Origin: Thermoproteota archaeon
GTDB lineage: Archaea > Thermoproteota > Nitrososphaeria_A > Caldarchaeales > Calditenuaceae
Reading direction: 5' to 3'
Assembly: GCA_030550235.1 (NCBI GenBank)
Contig: JAUQPU010000002.1
Location: 28,602 to 92,601, forward strand
DNA: 64,000 nt
Position numbers and translations under genes: made by a program. The notes under the pieces were generated by a model. It was not told the DNA's origin. It did no database searches and saw only the letters and a program-made list of their open reading frames with translations. Below, in pieces: positions 1 through 8,825 of the stretch; position 1 is the stretch's first letter; every line of letters begins with the position of its first letter.

Positions 1-66
1 AATAGTGGAGGCGGGAGCCGACCCCATCCCCTCATATCTAGATATATCGTGAAAACTCGCGAAATA

Positions 67-1149
67 TTAACTATTGCTAAGGAGCCGGAAGCTGAAACCA
101 ACACCCTGACAGCCTATCTTAACGCCAAAGCCTCCGAGCTCCGAGACCGTAAACTTAGCGCCAGTGAGGCTTCCTACAACCTCTATGCCTGTCGATGTAT
201 GGCTAGTGAGGGTGCTTGTCCTAATCGTTGACTCGCCGCTAGCAAGGGCCATCCAGATGATAAGCTGGTCTGCTAGGTGCTTGTCTATAGGCGCGCCTGT
301 TGAGAGCTGATGAAGGGCCTCATCAATCGTTCTACGGGCCACCTCCTCCGCCGGCACACCTCTCTCGCCTAGCGCGTCGAAGCCCATTGAGAGGCCGTTG
401 GAAAGCCGCGCTAAGATTAGGATTCCTGTACCAGGGTCTAGAGCATTCTTAGGGTCTTGCTGGCCCAGCGCCTCTGTCCTCACTAAGATGTCTGTGTAGC
501 CCGCCTTCCGCAAGAGGGTCTCGGCTGTCCCAGCCATTCGCCTAACTATGTGGTCGGGAAGGTTGCAGCTGTAGGCGTAGACTTCTATCTGCCTAACCTC
601 CGCGTCTAGGGCCTTGATTGGCTGGAGCTGCTTGACGGGCTCAGACCTAACCCTGACCAACCCATGGCCACGAGGGTAGAACCCCCTCTTCACCAGCGTT
701 ACCTCCACATGCACACCCATCCTTCTCAGAGCAGGGATAAGCACCTCCTGGATATAGTCGACAGGTGGGGCTAGGGGGTTGTTTGTCCCGCCGCTGATCT
801 CGACCTCGCATGGGCCGTCTGCAAAGCACAGGACTGGTAGAAGGGATTGGAGGACGAGTGAGACGCTCCCAGCTGTTCCGGTGTCGAAGAAGTATCTCCC
901 AGCACGGGGCTTCGATGGTTTAAACACGATGCTGGAGGAGCCTATCCTCAGCCCTTCGACGGTTCCGCCGCACACCTCCGCCACAGCCTTTATCGCTGTT
1001 ATGTGCTGTGGCCTAAGCCCTGGTGGGCGGCGCTTTGCTCTAATGTTGTAAATTCTCAGATCCTCTCCTAGGAGGGCGGAGGTTGAGATAGCGTATCTGA
1101 GGACTTGGCCGCCACCCTCACCCACGGAGCCGTCAACTATCTTAACCAT
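67..1149 (-). CDS. rtcA: RNA 3'-terminal phosphate cyclase
   Basis: 360 aa ORF; DGSVGEGGGQVLRYAISTSALLG and RPPGLRPQHITAIKAVAEVCGG motifs typical of the RtcA family. Confidence 0.95.
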   Translation of the reverse strand: MVKIVDGSVGEGGGQVLRYAISTSALLGEDLRIYNIRAKRRPPGLRPQHITAIKAVAEVCGGTVEGLRIGSSSIVFKPSKPRAGRYFFDTGTAGSVSLVLQSLLPVLCFADGPCEVEISGGTNNPLAPPVDYIQEVLIPALRRMGVHVEVTLVKRGFYPRGHGLVRVRSEPVKQLQPIKALDAEVRQIEVYAYSCNLPDHIVRRMAGTAETLLRKAGYTDILVRTEALGQQDPKNALDPGTGILILARLSNGLSMGFDALGERGVPAEEVARRTIDEALHQLSTGAPIDKHLADQLIIWMALASGESTIRTSTLTSHTSTGIEVVGSLTGAKFTVSELGGFGVKIGCQGVGFSFRLLSNS

Positions 1150-1204
1150 GCCTCGAGAACCTAACTTACAGTAACATGGCTGAAGCTATAAACCGTTTAG
1201 CACT

Positions 1205-2563
1205 CTATGCAGGGAGCCCGAGGAGCCTCAGCAGCGCCATATGCTCTTCACTCCTCACGGGGTAGTAGATGAAGAACCACGCGAACTGTGCTCCGAGGAC
1301 AATCCAGGTAACGTAGCTGGGCATATCCCTCTTTGCGAGTATATCCGCTATAACTATGGCGAGGACTGGCAGAGTGAAATAAAAGTAGAAGGGGTAGACC
1401 CATCGGCTTAGGAGATACGCCAATGGATAATAGACGAGATAGTTGAAAACTGTCCATATCGTGAAGAATGTGTCAACTGCCCCCCGCCCCTCACGCTCTA
1501 TATCCCTCACGCCCCTCAGGTGCTGCACTATGTTTCTAATCCCCCAGGGGAGGGAGTAGATTGCGGCTATCCAGAAGAGCCACCAGAGTGGGCTCTGAAT
1601 GCCATAGTAGAGTATGGGGTGCTGCTCTCTGCTGTCGATCTGGACCGTAACCACGTAGAATCCCATCGGATTGAAGCCTCCGACAGGCAGAACCCAGTTT
1701 AGCGGCAAGTCCACCACAGTATTTCCGCCGCTATCCTTGTGGATGCAGTAGAGAGGGAGATGGGGCTCAGAGCAGTTGAACCTGAGGCCTGAGTGGTAGC
1801 TTAGGATAAAGTCGATGTGGGCGAAAGGATGGGGAAAGGCCTGAAACTGCACATCATATATTGATAGGCCAACAGTCATAAGGGCTAATAGAACCAAGCT
1901 ATAGACCACGACATGTCTCAAAGAATTGGAAACGCGAGTAGCTGCATCCCGCTCAGACCTGCTTATAACCAGCGCGTCGTAGAAAATGACTCCCAACGCA
2001 GTGAATATCGCCGATGTCTTTGATAAAATGGCGGCAGCCATAGCTACTGTGCCAAGGTAGCGCCGGCCCGTTATGAAGAGGTATGAGCCGGCCAGCGCGA
2101 AGAAGAGTGAAGGAGCGTCTAGGATTGCTATTGAAGAGATGTTGAAGCTGGTTACGTCTAGGGCGAATAGGACGACGGCTAAAAGTGCAGCTTTCTCGTC
2201 CCAAATTAATCTTCGGGCCAGAAGATACAAGACTGGGAGCGTCAGAGCTCCCATCACTATAGATGGTAGCCTCCAGGCTAGAGGTGTGTCTCCGAGAGCT
2301 AGTATGGAGTACATTATGAGGTATTTTGCGAGTGGTGGATGCTCGTTATTCGCGGCCTCGCCGTTAATCATCTTCCTCACAGCCCTGAGATAATGCGCTT
2401 CGTCGAAGACGAATCCACACCCAGCAGTCTGCTCAATACACTCTGAGGGAGGTCTCTCAGGCGAAGGCGTATTAATTATAGATAACTTCAAAATGATGTA
2501 AACCACGGTAAGCACAATCACCATGGTCTTAGGTTGAGTCAACCTAGAAAGCCAAGGGCGCAT
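1205..2563 (-). CDS. Dolichyl-phosphate-mannose-protein mannosyltransferase-like (PMT/GT39) multi-TM glycosyltransferase
   Basis: 452 aa multi-TM ORF; FDEAHYLRAVRKMINGE...NNEHPPLAKYLI N-terminal catalytic loop typical of PMT/ArnT enzymes. Confidence 0.8.
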   Translation of the reverse strand: MRPWLSRLTQPKTMVIVLTVVYIILKLSIINTPSPERPPSECIEQTAGCGFVFDEAHYLRAVRKMINGEAANNEHPPLAKYLIMYSILALGDTPLAWRLPSIVMGALTLPVLYLLARRLIWDEKAALLAVVLFALDVTSFNISSIAILDAPSLFFALAGSYLFITGRRYLGTVAMAAAILSKTSAIFTALGVIFYDALVISRSERDAATRVSNSLRHVVVYSLVLLALMTVGLSIYDVQFQAFPHPFAHIDFILSYHSGLRFNCSEPHLPLYCIHKDSGGNTVVDLPLNWVLPVGGFNPMGFYVVTVQIDSREQHPILYYGIQSPLWWLFWIAAIYSLPWGIRNIVQHLRGVRDIEREGRGAVDTFFTIWTVFNYLVYYPLAYLLSRWVYPFYFYFTLPVLAIVIADILAKRDMPSYVTWIVLGAQFAWFFIYYPVRSEEHMALLRLLGLPA

Positions 2564-2572
2564 ACTCCCACA

Positions 2573-2836
2573 CTACCGCCTCAAGGTTATCTCAATAAAG
2601 CTGACGTTCCGCTGCTTATCATCCACAATGATAGTCTCAGTGCCGATGTTTATACTCTCAACCTGGAGATCTGTTAAAAATCCACGCCTCAAAGTATTTA
2701 CCACGTCTACGCACGAGCTTATCCTCCGTCCCCTCGCCCTCAAGACAACCCTATCACTTCCTCTATTAAACGTCGTGAGGCAGGCTGTCACATACCGCAA
2801 GATCGGCTTCTTACCGATTATTACTTGGGGAATCAA
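2573..2836 (-). CDS. albA: Alba chromatin protein
   Basis: 87 aa; VIIGKKPILRYVTACLTTFN...VVLRARGRRISSCVDVVNTLRRGFL..INIGTE matches the Alba pattern. Confidence 0.9.
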   Translation of the reverse strand: MIPQVIIGKKPILRYVTACLTTFNRGSDRVVLRARGRRISSCVDVVNTLRRGFLTDLQVESINIGTETIIVDDKQRNVSFIEITLRR

Positions 2837-2896
2837 CCGGCTTGTAATACTTAATCCCCCTCGAGATATATAATTTCCCCACGGCCAAGAGAGCCG

Positions 2897-4666
2897 TTAA
2901 ATGAGTGAAGTTACGATGAAGGCCGCTACAGCTGAGCCTATGAGCCCTGATAGATATATTGTTGCGTGATATTTTACGCGGGTGGCCAGCTTTTCGAAGA
3001 GCTCGCCTGTGAAGAGCCTAACGCCCCTATGCCTTATTCTCACGTAGGCGGCCTCTACTTCCTCTTGTGTTTTGGCGGCCACAGCTGACAGTCTCTCAAA
3101 GATGCTGACAATCTCTTCGCGCGATGTGTTCTCTCCGACTGGGTAGTATCCACGGCCTCCCAACACCACCCCATTTACCGAGTGTGTGTCCGTTGTCAGC
3201 AATTCTACTTTGTGCCAGCCCATGTCCTTGAGGCTCTTTCTCAATGTCTCGGTGACCCAGGGCAGGGCGTTGTTGCCGTCTATGATACATAGGGCCGCTC
3301 TTTCCCCATCTACTGTGAGGGTGACTAGTGAGTAGCCGCATGGGCCTATACCCTTGCGTGGGTCATGGCCCCCGAATCCTGTCTTTTGTATAGAGAGTCT
3401 GGGTCTGCCGCGTGCAAGCTCGTTAGTGTTGGTTAGTTCTTTAAGGAGGTTTTGGATGTTTTTCAAGCTCTCGGGGCTGAGCCTCTTGAACCCTGGGTGG
3501 AATGAGTTATGGGGGTCGATTATGGAGATGTTTAGCTCGTCTGCGGAGGGCGCTATCTCCTCTGGTATATCCTCCATGGGCTCGGGGTGGAGGCTAACTA
3601 TCGCAACCCTCCTCCCGGATAATTCGAACATGAAGCCATCCGCATCCCCTACCCTCATCCCCGCCCACAAACATGCAACATCGCTCCAACCCTCCTTGAC
3701 ATTACATATGCCCGTGACCACTTCCTCCGCAACCCTCTCCGCGTCGCGGCCTGCAATGATGTCTGATTCATGTGTGGTGCATCCCTTCACTGCGATAGCT
3801 GTGACACCCTTGGCAGCAGCCCTCGACTCTATCAGCCAGTTAAGCATTGAGCTCCCCATCCTCCTAAACGGCCCCATGTGGAAAGGCAGGATAACTAGGG
3901 CTGAGAGCCTGCCACTGTTCTTGCCTCGAAAAACGAAGGCCTCTGTAGACCGCTCCTCAACTCGTCCAAGCCCATAAAGCGCATCCTCAAGAATCGCGGG
4001 GTTCCCCTCGAGCAGAAGGTGTGTAAGACCTCTTGAGAGCCTTATCGACGAGACGCCGTCTCTATCAGGTATACCGAGATAGGATAGCGTCAGCGCAGTT
4101 GCAACAGTGCCAAATAATGGGCCGGCCAAGAACATGTTTGGAAGCTTTGCCTCGAGTGTGAGAGAGAGGAATGTGGCGGCGAGGAAAGGCTCAATCAGCG
4201 TCCAGGCCGCCACCGTTAGACCCCTCTCACCATCTATCACCCAAGTAATCGTAAGTCTGATGTAGGTGACTAGGGCAAGAGTGGCTGAGAGTAGTGGAAC
4301 TAGTATGTTTGAGCCGAGGCTCCAAGAGAGGTATCCTAGCATTATCGCTGTTATTATGGAGTAGTTTGAGAGGAGTGTTAGCTGGCATAGACGCCTGAAA
4401 GTTGAGTGCAGTGGGAGGCCACGGAAAATCCCGACTGAGACAGCTCCAAGGAGAAGGGGAATAGCTGCGAATCCGGCCAAACTATAAAGAATTGATTGGA
4501 GATGTTTCCCGCTAACTTGGCCAGCTAAAAGACCTAACACGGCCGCCGACGCAAACACTAGGATGGAGGGACGCTGGGCTCCAGGGACCCTGAATAGATA
4601 CTTATATTTCGAGGCAAGGTAGTCGGCGGGGTCCTCCATCTCATGCTGAAAAGGCAATGGCTTCAT
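2897..4666 (-). CDS. DUF2070 family membrane protein
   Basis: 589 aa, several N-terminal TM segments and one C-terminal TM with a large soluble domain (HMGPFRRMGSSMLNW, DPHNSFHPG); resembles archaeal DUF2070. Confidence 0.75.
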   Translation of the reverse strand: MKPLPFQHEMEDPADYLASKYKYLFRVPGAQRPSILVFASAAVLGLLAGQVSGKHLQSILYSLAGFAAIPLLLGAVSVGIFRGLPLHSTFRRLCQLTLLSNYSIITAIMLGYLSWSLGSNILVPLLSATLALVTYIRLTITWVIDGERGLTVAAWTLIEPFLAATFLSLTLEAKLPNMFLAGPLFGTVATALTLSYLGIPDRDGVSSIRLSRGLTHLLLEGNPAILEDALYGLGRVEERSTEAFVFRGKNSGRLSALVILPFHMGPFRRMGSSMLNWLIESRAAAKGVTAIAVKGCTTHESDIIAGRDAERVAEEVVTGICNVKEGWSDVACLWAGMRVGDADGFMFELSGRRVAIVSLHPEPMEDIPEEIAPSADELNISIIDPHNSFHPGFKRLSPESLKNIQNLLKELTNTNELARGRPRLSIQKTGFGGHDPRKGIGPCGYSLVTLTVDGERAALCIIDGNNALPWVTETLRKSLKDMGWHKVELLTTDTHSVNGVVLGGRGYYPVGENTSREEIVSIFERLSAVAAKTQEEVEAAYVRIRHRGVRLFTGELFEKLATRVKYHATIYLSGLIGSAVAAFIVTSLI

Positions 4667-4685
4667 AAATACCCTGTCATCACAG

Positions 4686-5696
4686 TCAGGGTTGTATCTC
4701 CTCGATGCTCTGAGCTCCTAATTCCCTGAGTAGTTTGGCTAAATCGGTCGTAATCTCCCTGACTAGGCCTGGTCCTCGGTAAACTATCGCGGTGTAGACC
4801 TGTATCGTAGATGCGCCTAGTCTGAAGGCTTGGAGGGCGTCTTCGGCAGTGAAGATGCCGCCCACGGCGTTTATCTCGCAGCCTTCACCGACGATGTTGC
4901 GGAGCTCTCTCAGGGTCTCGAGCATGTAGGCGTTTAGCGGCCTGCCGCTGAGGCCTCCAAAGCCAGTTGAGAGCCGGGGCTCGTCAATGGGCAGGGTGTT
5001 GACAGCGGTTATGGCCTCGAAGCCATGATCAGCCCAGATCTTTACAGCCTTCACAACATGGCTTTTCAGCTCCTCCCTCGCTAGGGGTGGTATCTTAAGG
5101 GACACTGGCCCCCACTTCACGCTGGCCAGCATCTCAGCCAGCTGTCCAAACGTCTCCTCACTCCATATTGCTGCGGCGTCCCTTAGGCTTGGGGAGCTCA
5201 AATTAATCTCCACTCCCGATACTACGCCTTTAAGCCTCTCATAACAAGCAATAACCTCCTGTGACTCTGAACCAGCCACGCTAGCGACTACTGGGACGCC
5301 AGCCCGCAGCGCGCTCCGCAAAAGATTCTCAACAAACCTTTCTATACCCGGATTCGGCAGCCCCATCGCGTTGACTAGGGCCTCACCACTCCTTCTCACA
5401 ACTCTAGGCCTCCTGTTACCCGGCTTGGGATATAGCGTGACAGAGCCGGCCACCAAGTATCCGAACCCGAGTCTCGCTAAGTAGGCAACACTCTCACCCG
5501 TCTTATCGAACCCTGCAGCCAGGCCTATAGGCGGGGAGAGCCTACCCAGCCAGGTCTTGAGCTGAAGGGCCTCAGGTGGCTCAGGCCTGCCTGCTTTGAA
5601 AAACCTAACCAGCTTCAAGCCAGCCTTGTGAGCTTCCTCAGGCGGGAGAAGCCTCAGCAGCCTGTGAATTAGACTGGGCAGTATTTGTACCGGCAA
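4686..5696 (-). CDS. pyrD: Dihydroorotate dehydrogenase (class 2-like)
   Basis: 336 aa; PIGLAAGFDKTGE, GFGYLVAGSVTLYPKPGNRRPRVVR, INLSSPS, GFGGLSGRPL, NAVGGIFTAEDALQAFRLGASTIQVYTAIVYRGP. Confidence 0.9.
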   Translation of the reverse strand: MPVQILPSLIHRLLRLLPPEEAHKAGLKLVRFFKAGRPEPPEALQLKTWLGRLSPPIGLAAGFDKTGESVAYLARLGFGYLVAGSVTLYPKPGNRRPRVVRRSGEALVNAMGLPNPGIERFVENLLRSALRAGVPVVASVAGSESQEVIACYERLKGVVSGVEINLSSPSLRDAAAIWSEETFGQLAEMLASVKWGPVSLKIPPLAREELKSHVVKAVKIWADHGFEAITAVNTLPIDEPRLSTGFGGLSGRPLNAYMLETLRELRNIVGEGCEINAVGGIFTAEDALQAFRLGASTIQVYTAIVYRGPGLVREITTDLAKLLRELGAQSIEEIQP

Positions 5697-5724
5697 GCCG
5701 CGATGTATTGACTCGTCGGGGATA

Positions 5725-6183
5725 TTATTTATTCGGGACTCCTGCCTGGAGCTCCGCAGGGTTGTCGGCCTCAGCTACTATTCTCCCGCTCCAGGGGCAG
5801 TAACTCTTGACTGTATCAATCCAGTAATCGAGTTCGCTCTCTACATAGCTTGGACGTCCGTCGCAGAGCTCTATCGAAAACTCAACCATCCTGACCGTGT
5901 CAGGGCGGAGATGCCAGCTCCAAGGCCTATTAAAGCCCCCATCGCCCCGCTCAAGCTCACCCATCGGAAATAGATTATTCAACCCCTTCATATTATCTCG
6001 GGCCAACTTTATCGTCTCCTCATCCGTCACGTTGATAATAAAACGCTCACCAGAGACATCAACCAGAAAATATTTCCCACCACCAGGCCCAGCACCACCA
6101 AACAGGTGGGTCGCCAGCAGAAACAACGCTAAAATCGAGACGACTGCAGATGCAATAAATGCAGATATGAATACTCGACGCAA
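5725..6183 (-). CDS. Membrane-anchored/secreted protein with BP74 N-terminal-like domain
   Basis: 152 aa; N-terminal hydrophobic segment then YFLVDVSGERFIINVTDEETIKLARDNMKG...RPWSWHLRPDTVRMVEFSIELCDGRPSYVESELDYWI...YCPWSGRIV. Confidence 0.6.
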   Translation of the reverse strand: MRRVFISAFIASAVVSILALFLLATHLFGGAGPGGGKYFLVDVSGERFIINVTDEETIKLARDNMKGLNNLFPMGELERGDGGFNRPWSWHLRPDTVRMVEFSIELCDGRPSYVESELDYWIDTVKSYCPWSGRIVAEADNPAELQAGVPNK

Positions 6184-6234
6184 CTTAGCATAGAGAAGGC
6201 TCGGAGATTACTTATAATTTTGCCAGATAGCGGG

Positions 6235-6498
6235 CTAGTACACTCTATCCCACTCCTTCACCGTGCACCTTCTCAGCCCGAGCTTCACGTATGGGTCTGA
6301 CTCCGCGATCGACCTTGCCTCTCCGGCATCCTTCGCCTCCAGTATGTAGAGCCCTCCGCTCCCATCTTTGAACCTCCCGGAAACAAGTAGTATTCCGCGA
6401 GACTTAAGCGAAGCCAAGTGGTTGAGATGCGACTGCCTCTGCTCCTGCGTAGGCTCCACGCCAGGGACGGTCTCAAGCATGACAACGAAGTACGGCAT
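6235..6498 (-). CDS. YCII-related domain protein
   Basis: 87 aa; YFVVMLETVPG...HLNHLASLKSRGILLVSGRFKDGSGGLYILEAKDAGEARSIAESDPYVKLGL. Confidence 0.85.
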   Translation of the reverse strand: MPYFVVMLETVPGVEPTQEQRQSHLNHLASLKSRGILLVSGRFKDGSGGLYILEAKDAGEARSIAESDPYVKLGLRRCTVKEWDRVY

Positions 6499-6564
6499 CT
6501 TCTCAGCCTCAAGGATGCATGGATGGGGCGAATTTAAACACTACCCGATAATCAGTGTCCTGGC

Positions 6565-7083
6565 CTAGAGCTCGAGGAATAGTGTTACCGAGTCACCGTC
6601 TTTCGCATAAATTCGTAGCGGGCCGGTCCTATGGTCTCCCATCCCAGGCGACCCCTCAGGCATCCCTGGCAGGGCTATGCCATCTATACTTGGCCGCTCT
6701 GCTAGAAGCTTATAGATAGCCTCCAACGGTACGTGGCCTTCAACAAAATAGCCATCCACGATTGATGTGTGGCAGCTGAAGAGCTTGCTGGGTATCCCAA
6801 GCCTCTGCTTTAATGCCAGCAGCTCCTGCTGGTCAATTATTTTCACCTCCACCTCGACGCTCCTGCTTCTCAGATACTTCTCGTATTCGCCACAGCAGCT
6901 ACAGGTCGGAGCCTTGTACAGGGTAATTACCATTGGGTGGGTCGTGGGGTGGGTCATGATGGTTTTTCCCTCTGGTTGAGTGCTGTTTGTGTTTTGGCTT
7001 AGGATGGTGATCATTACTAGCAGTAGCGTTATTGAGGCGGCGATAGAGGCGTTAGTTAGTATTTGCCTTCTTCTTTTCCTCAT
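6565..7083 (-). CDS. DUF411 family (copper-associated) protein
   Basis: 172 aa, N-terminal signal/TM; VITLYKAPTCSCCGEYEKYLRSRSVEVEV...GIPSKLFSCHTSIVDGYFVEGHVPLEAI...GIALPGMPEGSPGM is a clear DUF411 signature. Confidence 0.9.
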   Translation of the reverse strand: MRKRRRQILTNASIAASITLLLVMITILSQNTNSTQPEGKTIMTHPTTHPMVITLYKAPTCSCCGEYEKYLRSRSVEVEVKIIDQQELLALKQRLGIPSKLFSCHTSIVDGYFVEGHVPLEAIYKLLAERPSIDGIALPGMPEGSPGMGDHRTGPLRIYAKDGDSVTLFLEL

Positions 7084-7086
7084 CTC

Positions 7087-7473
7087 TCAGCCCCTCACCG
7101 CCGGTTTCCAGCCTATCGTTAGAATACCACCGACTATCCCGAGTAATGATCCCACCACGAATCCCCCAAGACCTAAGAGGCTCACCAGTGAGAATATGAG
7201 TATTAGCGCTCCCCAGAGCTGGGAGAGCTGCGGATTGCTATAGACCGCTAGAGCACCTATGATGATGACCACTCCTGAAACTATGCCTATTATCGACGGA
7301 ATCCACCAGACCCATCCCGCCCACCACATCATCATCGGCATCATCATACCCCGCCAACTCATCCAGCTGGGATAGTACATCCACGCGAGCAAGACCACAC
7401 CTCCCACCAGCACCAATACCCCAGCGGCCAGGGAGAGTATGAAGGCTGCCACAGGCTTCTCCTCCTGACTCAA
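7087..7473 (-). CDS. Small Met/Trp-rich membrane protein
   Basis: 128 aa, about 4 TM; SWMSWRGMMMPMMMWWAGWVWW loop; 4-nt overlap with the upstream gene. Confidence 0.6.
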   Translation of the reverse strand: MSQEEKPVAAFILSLAAGVLVLVGGVVLLAWMYYPSWMSWRGMMMPMMMWWAGWVWWIPSIIGIVSGVVIIIGALAVYSNPQLSQLWGALILIFSLVSLLGLGGFVVGSLLGIVGGILTIGWKPAVRG

Positions 7474-8186
7474 TGCTCATCACCTCCGAGTTCCAGTTCC
7501 CTGATAAATCCCCCATGCCATGAGTGATACCATAAATCCCCAGTGTAGCCGTTTACGCTTAGCATCCCATGCACCTCTCCGTTAAGCTTGTAGTCCATGG
7601 TGTAGTAGCCGTAAAACGTTGTAGGCTCTAAGACCTCCACAGCCCCGCTATATCTTCGGGATAGGTAGTCTTTCGCTAGCCTCTTAGCCTCATCTGGACC
7701 AATAGGCATGTCAGCTGAAGGCTCTACACTACGCCCCATCATTGAGTAATGCATCCCATACTTCCTGTTCCACATCATGTTCGGCCCTGGCTCAGGAGAA
7801 ACAACACCCGCATAGGGGTCGACGAGCAGTTCAAAAGCGCCAACACCAGAATCACTCTCAATAACGATGGCGTAGAAGTTGTTCTCAAACTCCATTATCT
7901 CATGTATTCTAAATCCTAGGCCGAATCTAGTGGAGACATAGTCCTCGACCAGCTCGAGCGCCCGCTCTATACTTATCCTAGCCCCTCCTGCATATTGTGT
8001 GGGCCCCCACATACACGGGCATCCACCCATCATCCAACCACCCATGCCGTAACTAGGAGGCTCCACATTCTGCGGATACGTTGTTATTGGCCCACTTCTC
8101 CAGAAATCATATACGGCTAGGGCGCTAACTATAGCCCCTGCGATAACGACAACTAAAGCTACGGTGATTAAAACCGGCCTTACCAT
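7470..8186 (-). CDS. Membrane-anchored Met/Cys-rich protein with PepSY-like repeats
   Basis: 238 aa; N-terminal TM; YGMGGWMMGGCPCMWGP; two repeats (ARISIERALELVEDYVSTRFG..., IGPDEAKRLAKDYLSRRYSG...) resembling PepSY. Confidence 0.6.
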   Translation of the reverse strand: MVRPVLITVALVVVIAGAIVSALAVYDFWRSGPITTYPQNVEPPSYGMGGWMMGGCPCMWGPTQYAGGARISIERALELVEDYVSTRFGLGFRIHEIMEFENNFYAIVIESDSGVGAFELLVDPYAGVVSPEPGPNMMWNRKYGMHYSMMGRSVEPSADMPIGPDEAKRLAKDYLSRRYSGAVEVLEPTTFYGYYTMDYKLNGEVHGMLSVNGYTGDLWYHSWHGGFIRELELGGDEH

Positions 8187-8195
8187 GAACAGACA

Positions 8196-8219
8196 CCTAC
8201 CACATCATATATTGGTAGG
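8196..8219. promoter_or_regulatory. Inverted repeat CCTACCA-N10-TGGTAGG over a TATA box
   Basis: Perfect 7-bp arms; the spacer CATCATATAT contains the minus-strand TATA-like element for the gene starting at 8186. Confidence 0.6.
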
Positions 8220-8237
8220 AGTGGGAAATAGGGGTAT

Positions 8238-8259
8238 CTTGAAACGGTCTTGAAACGGT
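8238..8259. repeat. Tandem 11-bp direct repeat CTTGAAACGGT x2
   Basis: CTTGAAACGGT|CTTGAAACGGT followed by GAAAC, in a divergent intergenic region. Confidence 0.7.
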
Positions 8260-8331
8260 GAAACCCTTAATAAGTGATTGGGGGTGTCGGCATGGAATGC
8301 TTAAATAGGGTGTTGCGAGAGTTAAGCTGTA

Positions 8332-8820
8332 TTGGATTTTAGCCACCACGGCAGAGTTTTAGCCCTTACTATGGCCACCCTTGGCGTATTCCTACTCATC
8401 ATCACACTCACCAGTCTCTGGCAGCATAACAATATCATGAGCGAGGTTATGGAGGGCATAACCGGCATGCCGACGCATGAGTCGATGATGTTCTGGATTA
8501 GCGCCCCGGCGATCGCGGCGTCTCTCATGCTTATCATAGCCGCCATCACAATCTTTCTAGTGCAGCGGAACAGGAGGAATATCAATGTGGTGGGGCTGAA
8601 TGATAAAGAGAGCATGGTTGTTGAATATCTGATAGAGCGCGGAGGAGTAGCGGAGCAGAGGGAGATAGCCAAGGGGCTTGGACTCACGCGTCTCCAAACT
8701 TACAGGATAGTCTCATCGCTGAAAAACAGAAACATTGTAGATGTGGAGCGCTATGGCAGAACAAATAAGGTAAGGCTTAAAGCCGACAAGATAAACCAGC
8801 TAGGTGAACACTCCTCTTAA
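8332..8820 (+). CDS. Membrane-anchored winged-helix transcriptional regulator
   Basis: 162 aa; two N-terminal TM segments, then KESMVVEYLIERGGVAEQREIAKGLGLTRLQTYRIVSSLKNRNIVDVERYGRTNKVRL wHTH; TTG start. Confidence 0.75.
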   Translation: MDFSHHGRVLALTMATLGVFLLIITLTSLWQHNNIMSEVMEGITGMPTHESMMFWISAPAIAASLMLIIAAITIFLVQRNRRNINVVGLNDKESMVVEYLIERGGVAEQREIAKGLGLTRLQTYRIVSSLKNRNIVDVERYGRTNKVRLKADKINQLGEHSS

Positions 8821-8825
8821 TTAAA

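Noticed and set aside
3354-3977. 207-aa + strand ORF
   Set aside because: Entirely antisense to the DUF2070 gene, low-complexity Ser/Pro/Leu composition typical of reverse-frame reading; no family resemblance.
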